A DNA stretch of 64,000 bases from the NCBI GenBank assembly GCA_013350335.1, contig CM023539.1, positions 12,152,302-12,216,301 on the forward strand, written 5' to 3'. The position numbers and the translations under genes were made by a program. The notes beneath the pieces are model-generated. The model was not told the origin of the DNA. It ran no database searches and saw only the letters and a list, made by a program, of their open reading frames with translations. This stretch comes from Chimonanthus salicifolius. Its lineage: Eukaryota > Streptophyta > Magnoliopsida > Laurales > Calycanthaceae. Shown one piece after another: positions 22,997-34,115 of this stretch (position 1 is the first letter of the stretch; each line of letters starts with the position of its first letter).

Positions 22997-24660
22997 GCTG
23001 GATCTGTATACCTATTAATTTGATGAGTCGAAGCTAGGAATATTTATATAATTTAGTCCTAGCAAGGATTGAGATTGCCCATAAGTAGTAATTTTTACAA
23101 GTTTGATTTGCTCCCATTAATAACTAAGAAAAAAAATTAGTTATATTGTAAAAGAACGCCAAGACTTTTAATTCTTCTGGCAAAAGCTCCATTATTTTTC
23201 TATTTCAATTTTTTTTTTCTTGAAACCTTTTATATTTTTTTGATAAAAAAACTCTTTTTGTTCCCATTCACTGAATGTTTTATAAATTTCTATCTATCAT
23301 TTTAAGTAAATGCTGGTCATGGTTGTAGGCCCTATTCTTCCATTTATTATAAAAGAAAAAAGAAATCTAGAGTTTTCAACTGTTAAATGGGTAAATGGGC
23401 CAATCAAATATGGGTAAATAAATTGACCTACTTAAAAAATTTGGGATAAGAAATTGGTCACGCCAACCCATTTATTTTAGTATTTGAATGGGTTACTAGG
23501 GTTCAACCTATATGACAAATGGATTAAATATTAATATGAGGGTTCAACCTACCCCCTGAAAGATTGAGCAACCTCTCAGTAACCTCTCACAACATATGAA
23601 AGTTTTTTTTTTAAGTTTATAAAACTTAATACAACACATTTTTTAATAATAATTATGTTAACATATTACTTGTCATTTGGGTTAGCAGTATTGGATTCAA
23701 ATTTGGTTAGATCTAAATCTACACCCAAATACAAATAGATGTTAGACTAGTATTAGAATAGATCTAAAATTTAAAATAAAACTAAAGTTTCCATCCAAAT
23801 CTATTTCAGATCAAATATTTCAAAAGAATTAATTCTTGAAAATCCATTTAGATTCCTATTTCATAATTCATGATGGACTGTTTTTAGGAAAGAAAAATCA
23901 TAAAAAGAAATCTTTCATACGCATAGTTTGCTCATTAACTCACATGGGAATTTGAACTTAACACTTCCCACCGAGGGTTTAAATATCGTTTTTGAATGAT
24001 ATCAGTCATATTGGCAGATATCTCGGATATAGGCCGATATGATTCTCTCTAATCCGATTTTTTTTTTTTCAAAAAAATTATAGAAAATGTAGAAATTTAT
24101 GAGCTTATTGGCTATGTAATTTTTTTTTTATTAAATATCGGTCATTTACATGTTCAAATATTATTTTGAAGTTACGACATTGAGAATTTTCAAAATTATT
24201 AATAAATTGATGAAAAATTACAAAAAAAAAATCAGAAAAAAAAATGGTAGAAATAATTTGATAATTTATTCACGTAATTAATGTGTGTTTTTAAGTTATA
24301 AGGTTTTAAAAATTAATTAATAAAACCGATAACCAGCACATCGTGTGAGACCTAACTCTCTTCAAACGCTGGCTGATTTCTTGGTTATTTCCTTTTATTT
24401 TGAATTCAACTCTATCTCTAAAAAATCGCCAAATTTGCTGCTGAGATTTGGCATGTAAATTGAGTGCTTAAGATAAGGTAATTTTTGTTAAGGTAAATTT
24501 TATTAATGTAGACATCTTAATATAAGCCCACGGTCCTAACACTTAAGGTAAGACAACTAAGAAAATGCAGGCATCTTAGTCTGATGGATTGTCTGTCTTT
24601 GTTTCGATCCTGCAAGGGATTGATTGAGGTCAGGAAAATGGAAATGGGTTGCCTTTCTTT
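22997..24660. other. AT-rich intergenic DNA
   Basis: No gene is recognised. Around 23980-24060 there are GATATC/GGCCGATAT words like those at 60.76-60.93 kb, a dispersed repeat. Otherwise only low-complexity A/T tracts are seen. Confidence 0.5.
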
Positions 24661-24824
24661 CTTTCCTTGAAGTGGTTTGTAAATTCTATGGATAGATTTC
24701 TCATTTCTTAAGGGAGTTTTTTTTTTTTTTAAGTCTCTCTTTCTTTCCTTGAAGTGGGTTGTAAATTCTATGGATAGATTTCTCATTTCTTAAGGGAGTT
24801 TTTTTTTTTTTAAGTATCTTTCAT
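24661..24824 (+). repeat. Tandem duplication, 82-bp unit
   Basis: Two almost identical units start CTTTCCTTGAAGTGG (24661 and 24743). Each ends in a long T-tract followed by AAGT. Near identity indicates a recent local duplication. Confidence 0.9.
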
Positions 24825-24949
24825 CTTGGCCTGTAATGTCAGAGGTCGTTCCTTATTAGAAACCATCAAGAAGATTCTTCTAGCCATGTAAACTACTCAG
24901 ATGAAGAGTAAATATTAGTATTGAAGATATACTGAAGAACATTACCGTT

Positions 24950-25160
24950 CAGGCTTAGGTCAAACTTGGGTTTTTTTGGGTTGGGTTGGGTCAGGCCGAG
25001 TCGATAGTCGGGTTGAGAGTATTAGAAATGTGAGTCGGGTTGGGTTGACTAAATTGGGTTTGCAATTCGGGTCGGGTAAGGTTGAGTTCAATATGTTTTG
25101 ACATTTGTTAGAGTTGGGTTTATCAAAACCCGACCCGCCCAACCCAAGTTTTAGCCCTAC
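24950..25160. mobile_element. Possible Ds-like (hAT) MITE, decayed
   Basis: The ends are related inverted sequences: CAGGCTTAGGTCAAACTTGGGT at the left, and on the reverse strand of the right end TAGGGCTAAAACTTGGGTTG. The middle is rich in GGGTTGGGT/CGGGTCGGGT words, as in the clearer element at 56077-56418. No 8-bp target duplication could be confirmed. Confidence 0.5.
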
Positions 25161-25161
25161 C

Positions 25162-25225
25162 ACGACACAATCAGATTCAAGCAAATTTTGTCCAAGCTAG
25201 GTTAGGATTATTGATGTAGATCACA
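25162..25225 (-). repeat. Dispersed repeat, partner at 61153-61205
   Basis: The stretch ATTCAAGCAAATTTTGTCC..AAGCTAG.TTAGGATTATTGATGTA.ATCACATC occurs here and, on the opposite strand, inside the inverted-repeat element at 61.1 kb. It points to a repeat family with copies in both places. Confidence 0.7.
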
Positions 25226-25689
25226 TCTAGTTAAGGTGGAAATATTTTCCACTGTTTTGAGCTTCCGACAATTATATAAATAAAGGATGGATGAGTTCAA
25301 CAACTGGAGTCAACCGACTTACGGTGGAATTAGTTGGAATAACTGTTTTGAGTTTCTGAATCTATAACTTTAAAACATTAGATTTCTAAAAAAATTCTAA
25401 AATTAGACATTGACTGACGTTGGGATGTATGTTTTTGAGTTAGGGCAGAGAGTTTGCATTCTATCGGTTATTATATAGATATTAATTGTGTAAAGTTTTA
25501 ATATTAGTTCATCATGTTAATTAAGTAATTTTATTTTTTAATGAAAGTCTTAAAAAATTTAAATTTAAGAGATATAATGATTTTATAAAAGTAAAACTTG
25601 ATAAATCTCTTACTCAAATGGGTTTTTTTTTATAAGAACTCTACTAAAACCTTATTTACTACAACTCTTTAAGAAAACATATCATTAAA

Positions 25690-27320
25690 TAGATTTTGAT
25701 GTGATGCAAAGAGAACTATTTAAAAAAGTTGTGTATACGTTTTTCCTTAATTGATCATTCTCTCTTCTAATTTAAATTTTTAAAAATCAATAACTTATAC
25801 TCATAAAAAATTAAAGGTTAAGATTATATGTAATCCTATAAAGAGACCCATTTTCAAACATTTTTTTTTTATCCAAAGCTTTAATATACTCCTCTATAAG
25901 TCTAGAATTTATAATTTCAATCTAATAAAATATTTCACCTATACCACGCTTTATGATCTTTAAAACTTATACAACATTTAGTATCATATGAAGGTTAAAA
26001 CAAATCTAAAAAGTGCTCTATTAGACCTGAAAATTTAAAAAAAAAAATGAACTTATTACCCTTAATACAAAACAAATATCAAATAAAAAATGCATTTAAA
26101 CAAAATATTGGTTGTCATTTTTTTCAATTTGTCTTTCTTCTTCTACTTTGGCCACTCGGTGCATCCTTTCTGAACTTCTAAAAACAAACTTAATATTTAT
26201 AAACTAATTTGATGCCTAAGAAAGCAAGAGTATAAGAAAAGGTATTAATGATGCAATATATGGAAAAAAGCCCATTAACACGTGAGGAATAACTGTTTTC
26301 AGTTTCTGACAATTATATAATGTGATGCAATGGAGTCTACATAGTGGGGTGTGAAGCAAAGAGGACGATTTAAAGAATTGTGTATAAGTTTTACCTCTAT
26401 TTTATCATTGTCTCTCTTAATTTAAACATTTAAAAACCAATGACCCTATGTTCATCAAATTTAAAGGCTAGGCCTATAAACAGACCCAAATATGTCCCGC
26501 CTAACTAGTATGGATCTAGATCCACTAAGAAAAAAGTGTGAATCTGCCCAGCCTAGTAAAACAGGATTAGCTCCAATTTAGATCTGGCATGTCCAATAAT
26601 CTTAATGGACCATCTGAAGCCCATTTGTCCATTTAACCCATTTAATAGCACAAGTTGTTGTAAGGCTCAATATCAAATTCTTACCCAAATTTGATGCTAC
26701 CAAGCCCGATATCTAATTCTCACCCATCTTTTGATGCTACCAGGCCTAATGTCTAATTTTTTAACCTTCATTTAGGCTAACAGCTCCAATATTTATTTTT
26801 AACTGAAAATTCTATGCTACCAAGTCTAATACCCATTTTTTAACTTAAATGTTTATTTTATCAGGCCTAATATCCATTTTTAAACAATTTTATTTATCGA
26901 AAACCATAATATACTTATCTATAAACCTAAAATTTATAATTTCAACTTAATACAATATTTCACCTATACCACACTTTGTGAGCTTTCAAACTTATACAAC
27001 AATTAGTATCAAATAAAGTTAAAAAAAATAAAATTCTAAAAAGGGCTATATTTCTGAAAATATGAAAATTTGAATTGGACTTATTACCTTAATACAAAAC
27101 AAATATCAAATAAGAAAATGCACTTAAACAAAATATTAGTTGTGATTTTTTTAATTTGCCTCTCTTCCTCTACTTTGGTCTCTTGTTGGTGCATCTCTTT
27201 CATTATGGATTCCAAAATCATACTTAACATTTATAAGCTAATTTGAGACCTGAGAAAACAAATAATAAGAAAAAGCACTAATGACGTAATATATGAAAAA
27301 TAACCCATGAACATGTGAGA
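25690..27320 (+). repeat. Segmental tandem duplication (25690-26295 / 26340-27320)
   Basis: The order of unique words is the same in both halves: TGTGA(T/A)GCAAAGAG, TTAATTTAAA.ATTTAAAAA, TTATACAACA(T)TTAGTATCA, TTAATACAAAACAAATATCAAATAA, ACTTTGG.C, and CCATTAACACGTGAG versus CCATGAACATGTGAG. The second copy holds an extra block of about 400 bp (26470-26885) containing a 41-bp tandem repeat. Both copies are strongly diverged. There is no coding content. Confidence 0.75.
26650..26890 (+). repeat. Imperfect tandem repeat, about 41-bp unit
   Basis: Five to six degenerate copies of a unit like ATGCTACCAAGCCTAATATC plus a T-rich half follow each other (near 26692, 26733, 26774, 26813 and 26855). 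They lie in the inserted part of the second copy of the segmental duplication. Confidence 0.75.
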
Positions 27321-28737
27321 GTAAATAAATATGAACAATGAAATCTAACACAAATAGGAAAAGAGCTCTTTGTGATATAGACTTTTTATTTTGTGATGTA
27401 ATCTTTAGAGGCCGAAGCATCCTTTGGTTGGGGTAAGAGAATCTAACACAACTACATAATTCCATCTTCATTCCTCAAAAGGCAACCAGTTATATGGTCA
27501 AGCTTGGCTTGATCCATGGCCAAATAATAAGCCAAAGGAGGTCAACCCATATCATGTAATAGAACGTAGGATTGATACATATGAAGGAATGAAGATGCTC
27601 CACTGGCATAGTGATGGGGATGACCATTCCATGGTGGGAGCATCTAATGATTTTTGGAGAACAATTTTCCCCACAAAAAAAAAAAAAAAATACCCTTGCT
27701 TTAAATGATTTACTATTCAAAACACCTACATTTTCATAAATGTTCAATGTTTTTCCCATTTCTTTCCTTACTGAATCAGAATTAGGCAAACAAACTCATC
27801 TAAGATTGCAACTAATGTGTGAACCTCTTAAAAGGAGCACTGCTTACAAGATTATCCCTGCTTCCAAATACAGAACAATAACAAGGAACGTAGAAGAATT
27901 AAGGTGAGCATCAAAGCAACTTATACATTTTATTCACAATAGTGATTTATTGTGTGTAAAATCTTACACAAAATGACATCTTACCCTTGCAAGGGACACG
28001 CAGAGATCATGTCCCTTCTCTTTCATATGGTGATCTTCATTACTAATTAACACAAAGGGCAAAAGCTCCATGTACCCCATACCTTATATTCACTGTTCTA
28101 AGGTAATTCTCTCAATTAGATGAACAAGATCAACAAATAAGACTGGTGCTTCTTTTGTCATCGAGACAGATTTTCTGGTTTTGTTAAGAAAGAAAGGTGG
28201 TGTAAGATTCTTCAAGAACTTATCAATGCATGAATCATAGTCCATGAGAATCCCAACAAAGAAAAAACCCACATTACAAAATATAGAAAATAATAAATTG
28301 TCTATTGTACTAAGAACTATGCTGTTATATGTATTTATAGCCTCTAGCCAACCCTACGGTTATCACAATCAAACTCAAACTCTTAACCTAGTTCTAAACC
28401 AAATACATCTCTTAATTAGAGATAAACCAATCTTATAATTCTAATTACACAATAATTCTACTAATTAATAAAATCCTAAATATATTCTAAACACAAAAAC
28501 AAATATTGAAAAGTTATACCAATAATCTAGATGGATGACTTGACACACGTAGCTGAAGGTGCATTACCCTGTTCAGGAATAACATTGTTTGTACAAAAGC
28601 AAGCCAATAAAGAGTGGATTAGATTTATCTCAAAATTGAAGAAAGTAAATATACTGCATTGACCCAAGCCTCAGCTTGTAAGCAGTAAGATTACCAACAG
28701 CAATTGGAGAGGAAGAGAGTTTAGAATAAATTTCATG
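27321..28737. other. Unassigned intergenic DNA
   Basis: Short open frames on either strand are not protein-like. The base composition is less AT-rich than the preceding 2 kb. Introns or UTR of an unrecognised - strand gene cannot be excluded (see 28738-28800). Confidence 0.4.
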
Positions 28738-28800
28738 TCAAGGTTGACCAAGCTCTTCTTCAATGAAAGTCGTTGCAGCATCATCTGTAAATCCAGGAAC
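28738..28800 (-). CDS. Possible small terminal exon of an unknown gene
   Basis: On the - strand, directly after ...ATATTTGAAG (an AG acceptor in AT-rich DNA), there is an open 21-codon block ending in TGA. It encodes VPGFTDDAATTFIEEELGQP. The composition is strikingly like a conserved protein C-terminus and unlike the surrounding noise. I cannot name the family, and no upstream exon was found with confidence. It may equally be chance or a relic. Confidence 0.25.
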   Translation of the reverse strand, partial: VPGFTDDAATTFIEEELGQP

Positions 28801-29847
28801 CTTCAAATATAATCAAGCAGAACCCAATCAGCTAAGTAACACCTACTCCAGAGGCTCTCCTGCAGAACATATAACTCTTTGAAGAGAAACCTGCAATCTC
28901 ATTAACTGGCCCTGGCTTATAGAGATTTTCAGTAAAGGACAAAAGAATGGAATGCAAACCATTTACGTGATCATTGGTTAAGACAACAACATGTAATCAT
29001 TGATTAATAAAATATGCAAATATTGCGAAGTGATAGAGATCAGTTTTAAGTTATTACGACTTCAACATAGGTAGGGAGGCTCAAATTCTCATTTTTCAGC
29101 GAAATTTGACATGTAAAATGATGAATTATCTTCACCACATCCCTCATTTGGATCAAAATCATAAACCCAAACCCAAGAACAAGAATACAGTTCTTGTTTT
29201 TCAAAAATAAAAAAAATCTAAACTCAAACAGAGAACCCAATTTTCAGTTTCAATGAGTTTTCACTTTTTAAAAAAAAAAAATAACACACTCATTTTCAGA
29301 TTGAGTTTTTCTTTTTTGTAAAAACAAAAAACTCTCTCCCGATTTCACATCAACCCATTTTGGAGAGTTCCTCGGATCTCTCGGCCCTTTTAACCAGCTA
29401 ATTGAATTTCATTCAGGCAATTGGAAACTCAACTAGAAATGATGGATCAGATCTGACTTCTCACCTGAAGAATAAAAAAGACTCCAAGTTCCAGTGAAAA
29501 TTACCAACATATAAAATCTGCGGTGGGACCAAGTTTCTAATGAAACTAGGTTTGACTTTGCTTGAATTAAATTAAAAATGCAAATCCAAATACACCAATC
29601 ATATTTAAACAATTTAATGCATAAATTTAATGAATGATTACATGAATTAAATTAATTCAAAACAAAAATAAGAAACTAGGAAAACAACTTTCTAGGAAAT
29701 TTCCTAAAGAGGCTTGTCTTTAAACTTCAATTCTCAACTCCAAATTCGTGTGGCTTACATTGGCTACCTACACCTCTATTTATAGTGGACTAGAGTTGGA
29801 GAGAACATGAGAAAAACCAGCCCAATGGGTGTAGGTATGGGTGTGTT
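28801..29847. other. Unassigned AT-rich DNA
   Basis: Nothing was recognised: no repeats with defined ends and no protein-like frames. Confidence 0.45.
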
Positions 29848-30150
29848 TGTTAGGACCTGGGTTTTCAACCCAAAAGACTAGCCTATTAGGTGGAGTGACG
29901 AAAGTCCTTTATAAACCCCTAGATCTCCTTCTACACTTCCAATGTGGGACTCATTCACAGCAGCCCCAACAATCCCCACCTCGAATGAGTCCCTTCGGCG
30001 GAGAAAGACGTTGGTCATCCCGTTCGCGTGAGGGATCTCCAGAGCCCACATGAGGTAGCCTGAGACCTGACTCTGATACCACTTGTTAGAACCTGGGCTT
30101 CTAAGCCAAAAGACTAGCATATTATATGGAGTGACCCAAGTCATAACTTT
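29848..30150 (-). mobile_element. TRIM, family 2 (- strand)
   Basis: The 3' LTR is complete (29848-29971, 124 bp, plus-strand ends TGTTAGGACC...AGCCCCAACA). The 5' LTR is kept only in part (30084 to about 30150, starting TGTTAGAACC). Read on the - strand, a primer-binding-like TGGTATCAGAGTCAGG adjoins the 5' LTR, and GAGGTGGGGAT is the polypurine tract. The internal part is about 110 bp. The same family, complete and in the opposite orientation, is at 59311-59656 and has the same 124-bp LTR length. Confidence 0.88.
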
Positions 30151-30599
30151 GTCTATAATTATTGGAATTGTGCAAACGTTGGGTTACTGGAAGGAACCTA
30201 ATTTTGTGAAAGTATGATAACATGTTTGATAATTCAATTAAACCTACAAATTTAGACCACGATTTTGTCATCCAATCACATTGTACCAGGTAGAATGGAG
30301 TGTTATCCCAACCAATAAAAATCAGCCACCTCCATGCACCACATTCCTTGTTTATTGTCCATTTAGGACTTCAAATCTTGCTTGATGAGGGAGAGGAGAG
30401 TCCACATGCCATCCACCATTGGTTTGTGGAATTTTAGCTACCAACCTACTCCAATTCGGAACTCACTTTTGGAGCTAGGGTTTTGGCTTTGTAACACTTC
30501 ATTAGGTTCTATTATGCTTCCAATAGGACCTCGGGTCCATAGGTAGGGTCCACATAAAATAAATTTATCATTTTAGCCAATTTAGGCCCCACTTTGCCA
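30151..30599. other. Unassigned DNA between TRIM and gypsy
   Basis: No gene or end motif was recognised. The left break of the gypsy element is near 30600. Confidence 0.45.
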
Positions 30600-31190
30600 C
30601 AGTCTATCCTCTAAGATCTGAATGGTCCACTCTGACTGGCTATCTGTCTGCGGATGGAACGCTGCACTGAAGCACAACTGTGTGTCTAACTCTTTTTGCA
30701 AGCTCCGTTGAAACTGAGAAACAAGTTCAGGTCCCGATCTGAAATAATCAACATAAGCACACCATACAGTCTGACGACCTCTGCGAAAGATAGCCGCCTC
30801 AAAGTCTTTAGAGAATCCGTCGTCCTCATACCAATAAAATTGGCTGATGAGTTAATCGATCAACTATGACGCACGTTGCATCTGTCTTCGAGTTGACTTA
30901 GGCAACCCAGTCATGAAATCCATAGTAATATGATCCCACTTCCACTCGGGGATCGAAAAAGACCGCAATCTACCACCGGTTTTCAAGTGCTCTATCTTGA
31001 CCTGATGGCAACTCAAATAATGGGTTACAAACTCGGCTATTGCCATCTTCATACTTCTCCACCAGAATTGTTGATGCAAACCATGACACATCTTTGTGCT
31101 TCCCGGATGCACAGCGAACCTGAAGTGATGAAAGTGCCGTAATACCTCATCGCGACACTGTCCGGACATGGGTACAAATAGCCTGCCCTA
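30600..31190 (-). pseudogene. Gypsy integrase fragment
   Basis: The HHCC-type start is seen: HFHHFRFAVHPGSTKMCHGL and SCHQVKIEHLKTGG. Next come WKWDHITMDFMTGLPKS (core, first catalytic Asp) and, after frame changes, FHPQTDSQSEWTIQILED near the truncation. Several stops interrupt it. Confidence 0.88.
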
Positions 31191-31493
31191 AAAGGTCAAA
31201 CCAACATCTCGTCTAACAGTCCATCCAAAAGATCCACTACCACTGGCCACAGTATCTCTCAACACGATGCACCTCTCATTCGTCTGCTGAGCTCTCAAAA
31301 ACCTATCATAAATCTCAGGTTGAACAAACATAATGCAATGTCTGGAGGCTCTCTATCCCCCGATTAAACTCGACATGGTCCCTCTCGCCCTGTGACTCAA
31401 GGCGTCTGCAACTACGTTCGCCCTACCTAGACGGTAAGACAAAAGGAAGTCATAGTCACCAAGATACTCCATTAGCCGTCTCTGTCTCATGTT

Positions 31494-32760
31494 TCAACTC
31501 CTTTTGTGTGAACAGACACTTGAAGCTATGATGATCTGAAAAAATCTTGAACCTCTCACCGTACAAGAAATGCCTCTAAACCTTGAATGTAAATCCACAA
31601 CTGCCAACTCCAATTCATAAGTAGGATAGTTCGGCTCTTGGGTCTTAAGATGTCTCGAACAATAAGTTATCCCTATCTCATCCTGCATCAGTACACAACT
31701 CAAACTATCACCTAAAACATCATAGAAAACCGCATAGCCACGACCCCTCTCTAGTACTACCAAACTGGAGCAGGAGTCAAACTCCACTTCAGCCTCTGAA
31801 AGGCTGTCGCACAAGCTTTGTTCCAAACGAATGAAGCATTCTCGCGGGCCAACATTGTCATGGGTGTGACGATCTTGGAGAAGTCCTTCAAGAATCATCA
31901 ATAGTAACCTGCAAGACCCAAAGGGTTGCAGATCTCAGTCACACCCCGCAGTCTCCCCCAACTTAGAACGTCATCAACCTTGGTCGGGTCCACAATCACA
32001 CTTTTAGCTGACACCACGTGCCCAGAAACTAAACCTCTGTGAACCAAAACCGACACTTGTTGTACTTCATATAAAACTCATGATCCCTCAAAATCTGAAG
32101 TACAATCCTCATATGTAGCTCAAGTTCCTCTTCTGGTGCTGAATATACCAAGATGTCGTCGACGAACACCTCTACAAACCAATATAGGTAAAGTCTAAAG
32201 ATCTTATTCATTGGGGTCATGAATGTCGTTGCGGCATTAATCACCCAAAACGACATCACCACAAACTCCAAGAGCCCAAAGCGAGTGCGAAAAGCTGCCT
32301 TCTCACTCTAGTGCTCCCGTACCCTACCTGATGATAGCCTGAACGAAAGGTCTATCTTTGAAAACACAAAGACCTTCTCAATTGATCAAACATATCGTCA
32401 ATTTTCAACAATAGGTACTTGTTCTTTACAGAGACTCCACTCGTCTGCCGACACTCAATGCACAAGCTCATAGAGCCATCCCTTTCTTGGTCAACAAGGC
32501 CAGTGCGTTCCAAGGAAGGCGCTGGGTCAATTGTAGCCAAGAGACTCCAACTCATTGAGCGAATTCCTCAACTCCAACACCTATATTGGGGCCGCCCGAT
32601 AGTAAGTAATCGGAATAGGCAACGTACCGGAGAAGCAAATCCACAACAAACTTTATCTCCTGACATGGCGACAATCCAAGGAACTTCTCCAGAAAGGCAT
32701 CCGGAGACCCTCGAACCATGCGAGGCATCTCAACATCTGCCAACACAAACTCTCCCCTAA
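31494..32760 (-). pseudogene. Gypsy reverse transcriptase and RNase H
   Basis: In - strand order: FLGLSPCQEIKFVVDLLL (start of the RT region), MSLCIECRQTSGVSVKNKY and KIDDMFDQLR. Then come FGLLEFVVMSFWVINAATTFM, VFVDDILVYSAPEEEL (catalytic YVDD-type box as FVDD, about 32150) and FYMKYNKCRFWFTEV. RNase H follows as LGDSLSCVLMQDE.. YCSRHLKTQEPNYPTYELELAVV. Stops and shifts separate the blocks. Confidence 0.9.
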
Positions 32761-32799
32761 ATCGAACTATCCATCAAGCTACACAACTCTTCCATACTC

Positions 32800-33780
32800 A
32801 AATTATAGGCTGCAAACCGCCTGACAAATGCATCTCCTATGGGGAATTGACTGACACCCGCCAACGGCAATAGTCCAAGGTAACCTGAGGGAGGACGACC
32901 AATCCATCCCGAAGATGACGTCGAACTCTTACATCTCCAAAACTCATAAATGAACCTCCAACGCTAAGCCTCCAAAAGTCAAAACACTCAACTCACAAAT
33001 CTGATTCGCAAGTAGCGAAGTTCAAGGTAAAATCATAGGGGAAGCAGTGGAAACATGCCACACACCGGTCAAGAGCCAAGAAACACCCACTTGCCCTACT
33101 CAAAACGTCGAGATCCCAACTCACTCATACATCGAAATCGACCCATACACTGGGCCCACTAGAGTCTTAACGGTCAAGTCCATTAGCTCAAACTATAAAA
33201 GCTCCTAACAAAGCCACAACTACTTATAGCCATAACACTGGATCCACGGGACTGTTAGAGCCAGACATACAACCAGTTGCTCGACCCCCAGGCACTCCTC
33301 ATAGTCCTAAGACCAAAACGGGCCCAACTAATAACTCAAACATACCAAGCCCATCAACCTCTCATGGAATTCCATCAGCCATCTAAAGAGTAAGCCGGCT
33401 GGACTCATTCGGTAGACGCTCATAGATTTCAAATGAATCTATCTCCACACTATATAGTCACAAGCGAGGCCCACATACAGTGGCTTCGTACTCTAAACAC
33501 GAGTCTCCTACGAACCCAGGAGGGATAAACCTACAACAAAACATCCTCTCAACGCTAGGACATAGAACAATCCCACCTCAACCACATGGATCACGACGAG
33601 GAGTCAAACTCTAAAACTGGAGACCTCACTCACAGGGAACGTAACGAGGAAGCCCATGTCCACCACAAGAGCCTCAACCACCAGAACGTAATGTGGGACT
33701 CTCTCCAAACACTCGAACACAAAATGTCCAAACACTCAAACATAGCCCAAAGCCCCTGCAACTCCATCAAGGTGTTCAAG
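32800..33780 (-). pseudogene. Gypsy protease remnant and decayed gag/leader
   Basis: Near 32.9 kb the - strand reads FDVIFGMDWSS, the C-terminal signature of gypsy protease regions (FDVILGMDWL in the family). Upstream to 33780 the frame is open only in short pieces and no gag capsid or zinc knuckle is recognisable. Gag was probably lost or has mutated beyond recognition. Confidence 0.65.
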
Positions 33781-34115
33781 CCACTGTGAAAATATCACTA
33801 GAACGCCTCTAAATTGAGGACCTCTTCTAATGTGGGTCCCACCGAGGAACACCTCTAATTACTCTAGGCAGTAGGACCAACAGAACTCAAAATCTAAAGA
33901 TTCGCATCCCACATTTTTCGTGATAATGTCACGGTGAATCACACTCAAACTAGCGATCGACCTTGCCACCGACTCACAGGCGAATCTAACGCCGGTCAAC
34001 CTCAAATCGAGTGAGAATCCACCACTAGATACAACTCAAGCAAACTAACTGAAGGATATTGCATTAAGAACATTACAATAACCTAGGGTGCCTAGGCACT
34101 ACCCCAGAACACGGT
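33768..34115 (+). repeat. Direct repeat A flanking the 2-kb LTR
   Basis: This 348-bp segment begins CAAGGTGTTCAAGCCACT and ends CCCCAGAACACGGT. It recurs as 36118-36463 with roughly 9-10% differences. Its right end abuts the TGATGAGC start of the inserted LTR exactly. Confidence 0.9.

Noticed and set aside
26650..26890. CRISPR-like array
   Set aside because: The units are degenerate and contiguous without unique spacers, and the DNA is plant nuclear. It is an ordinary tandem repeat.
30930..31142. + strand frame near the gypsy integrase
   Set aside because: It is the antisense shadow of the integrase fragment on the - strand.
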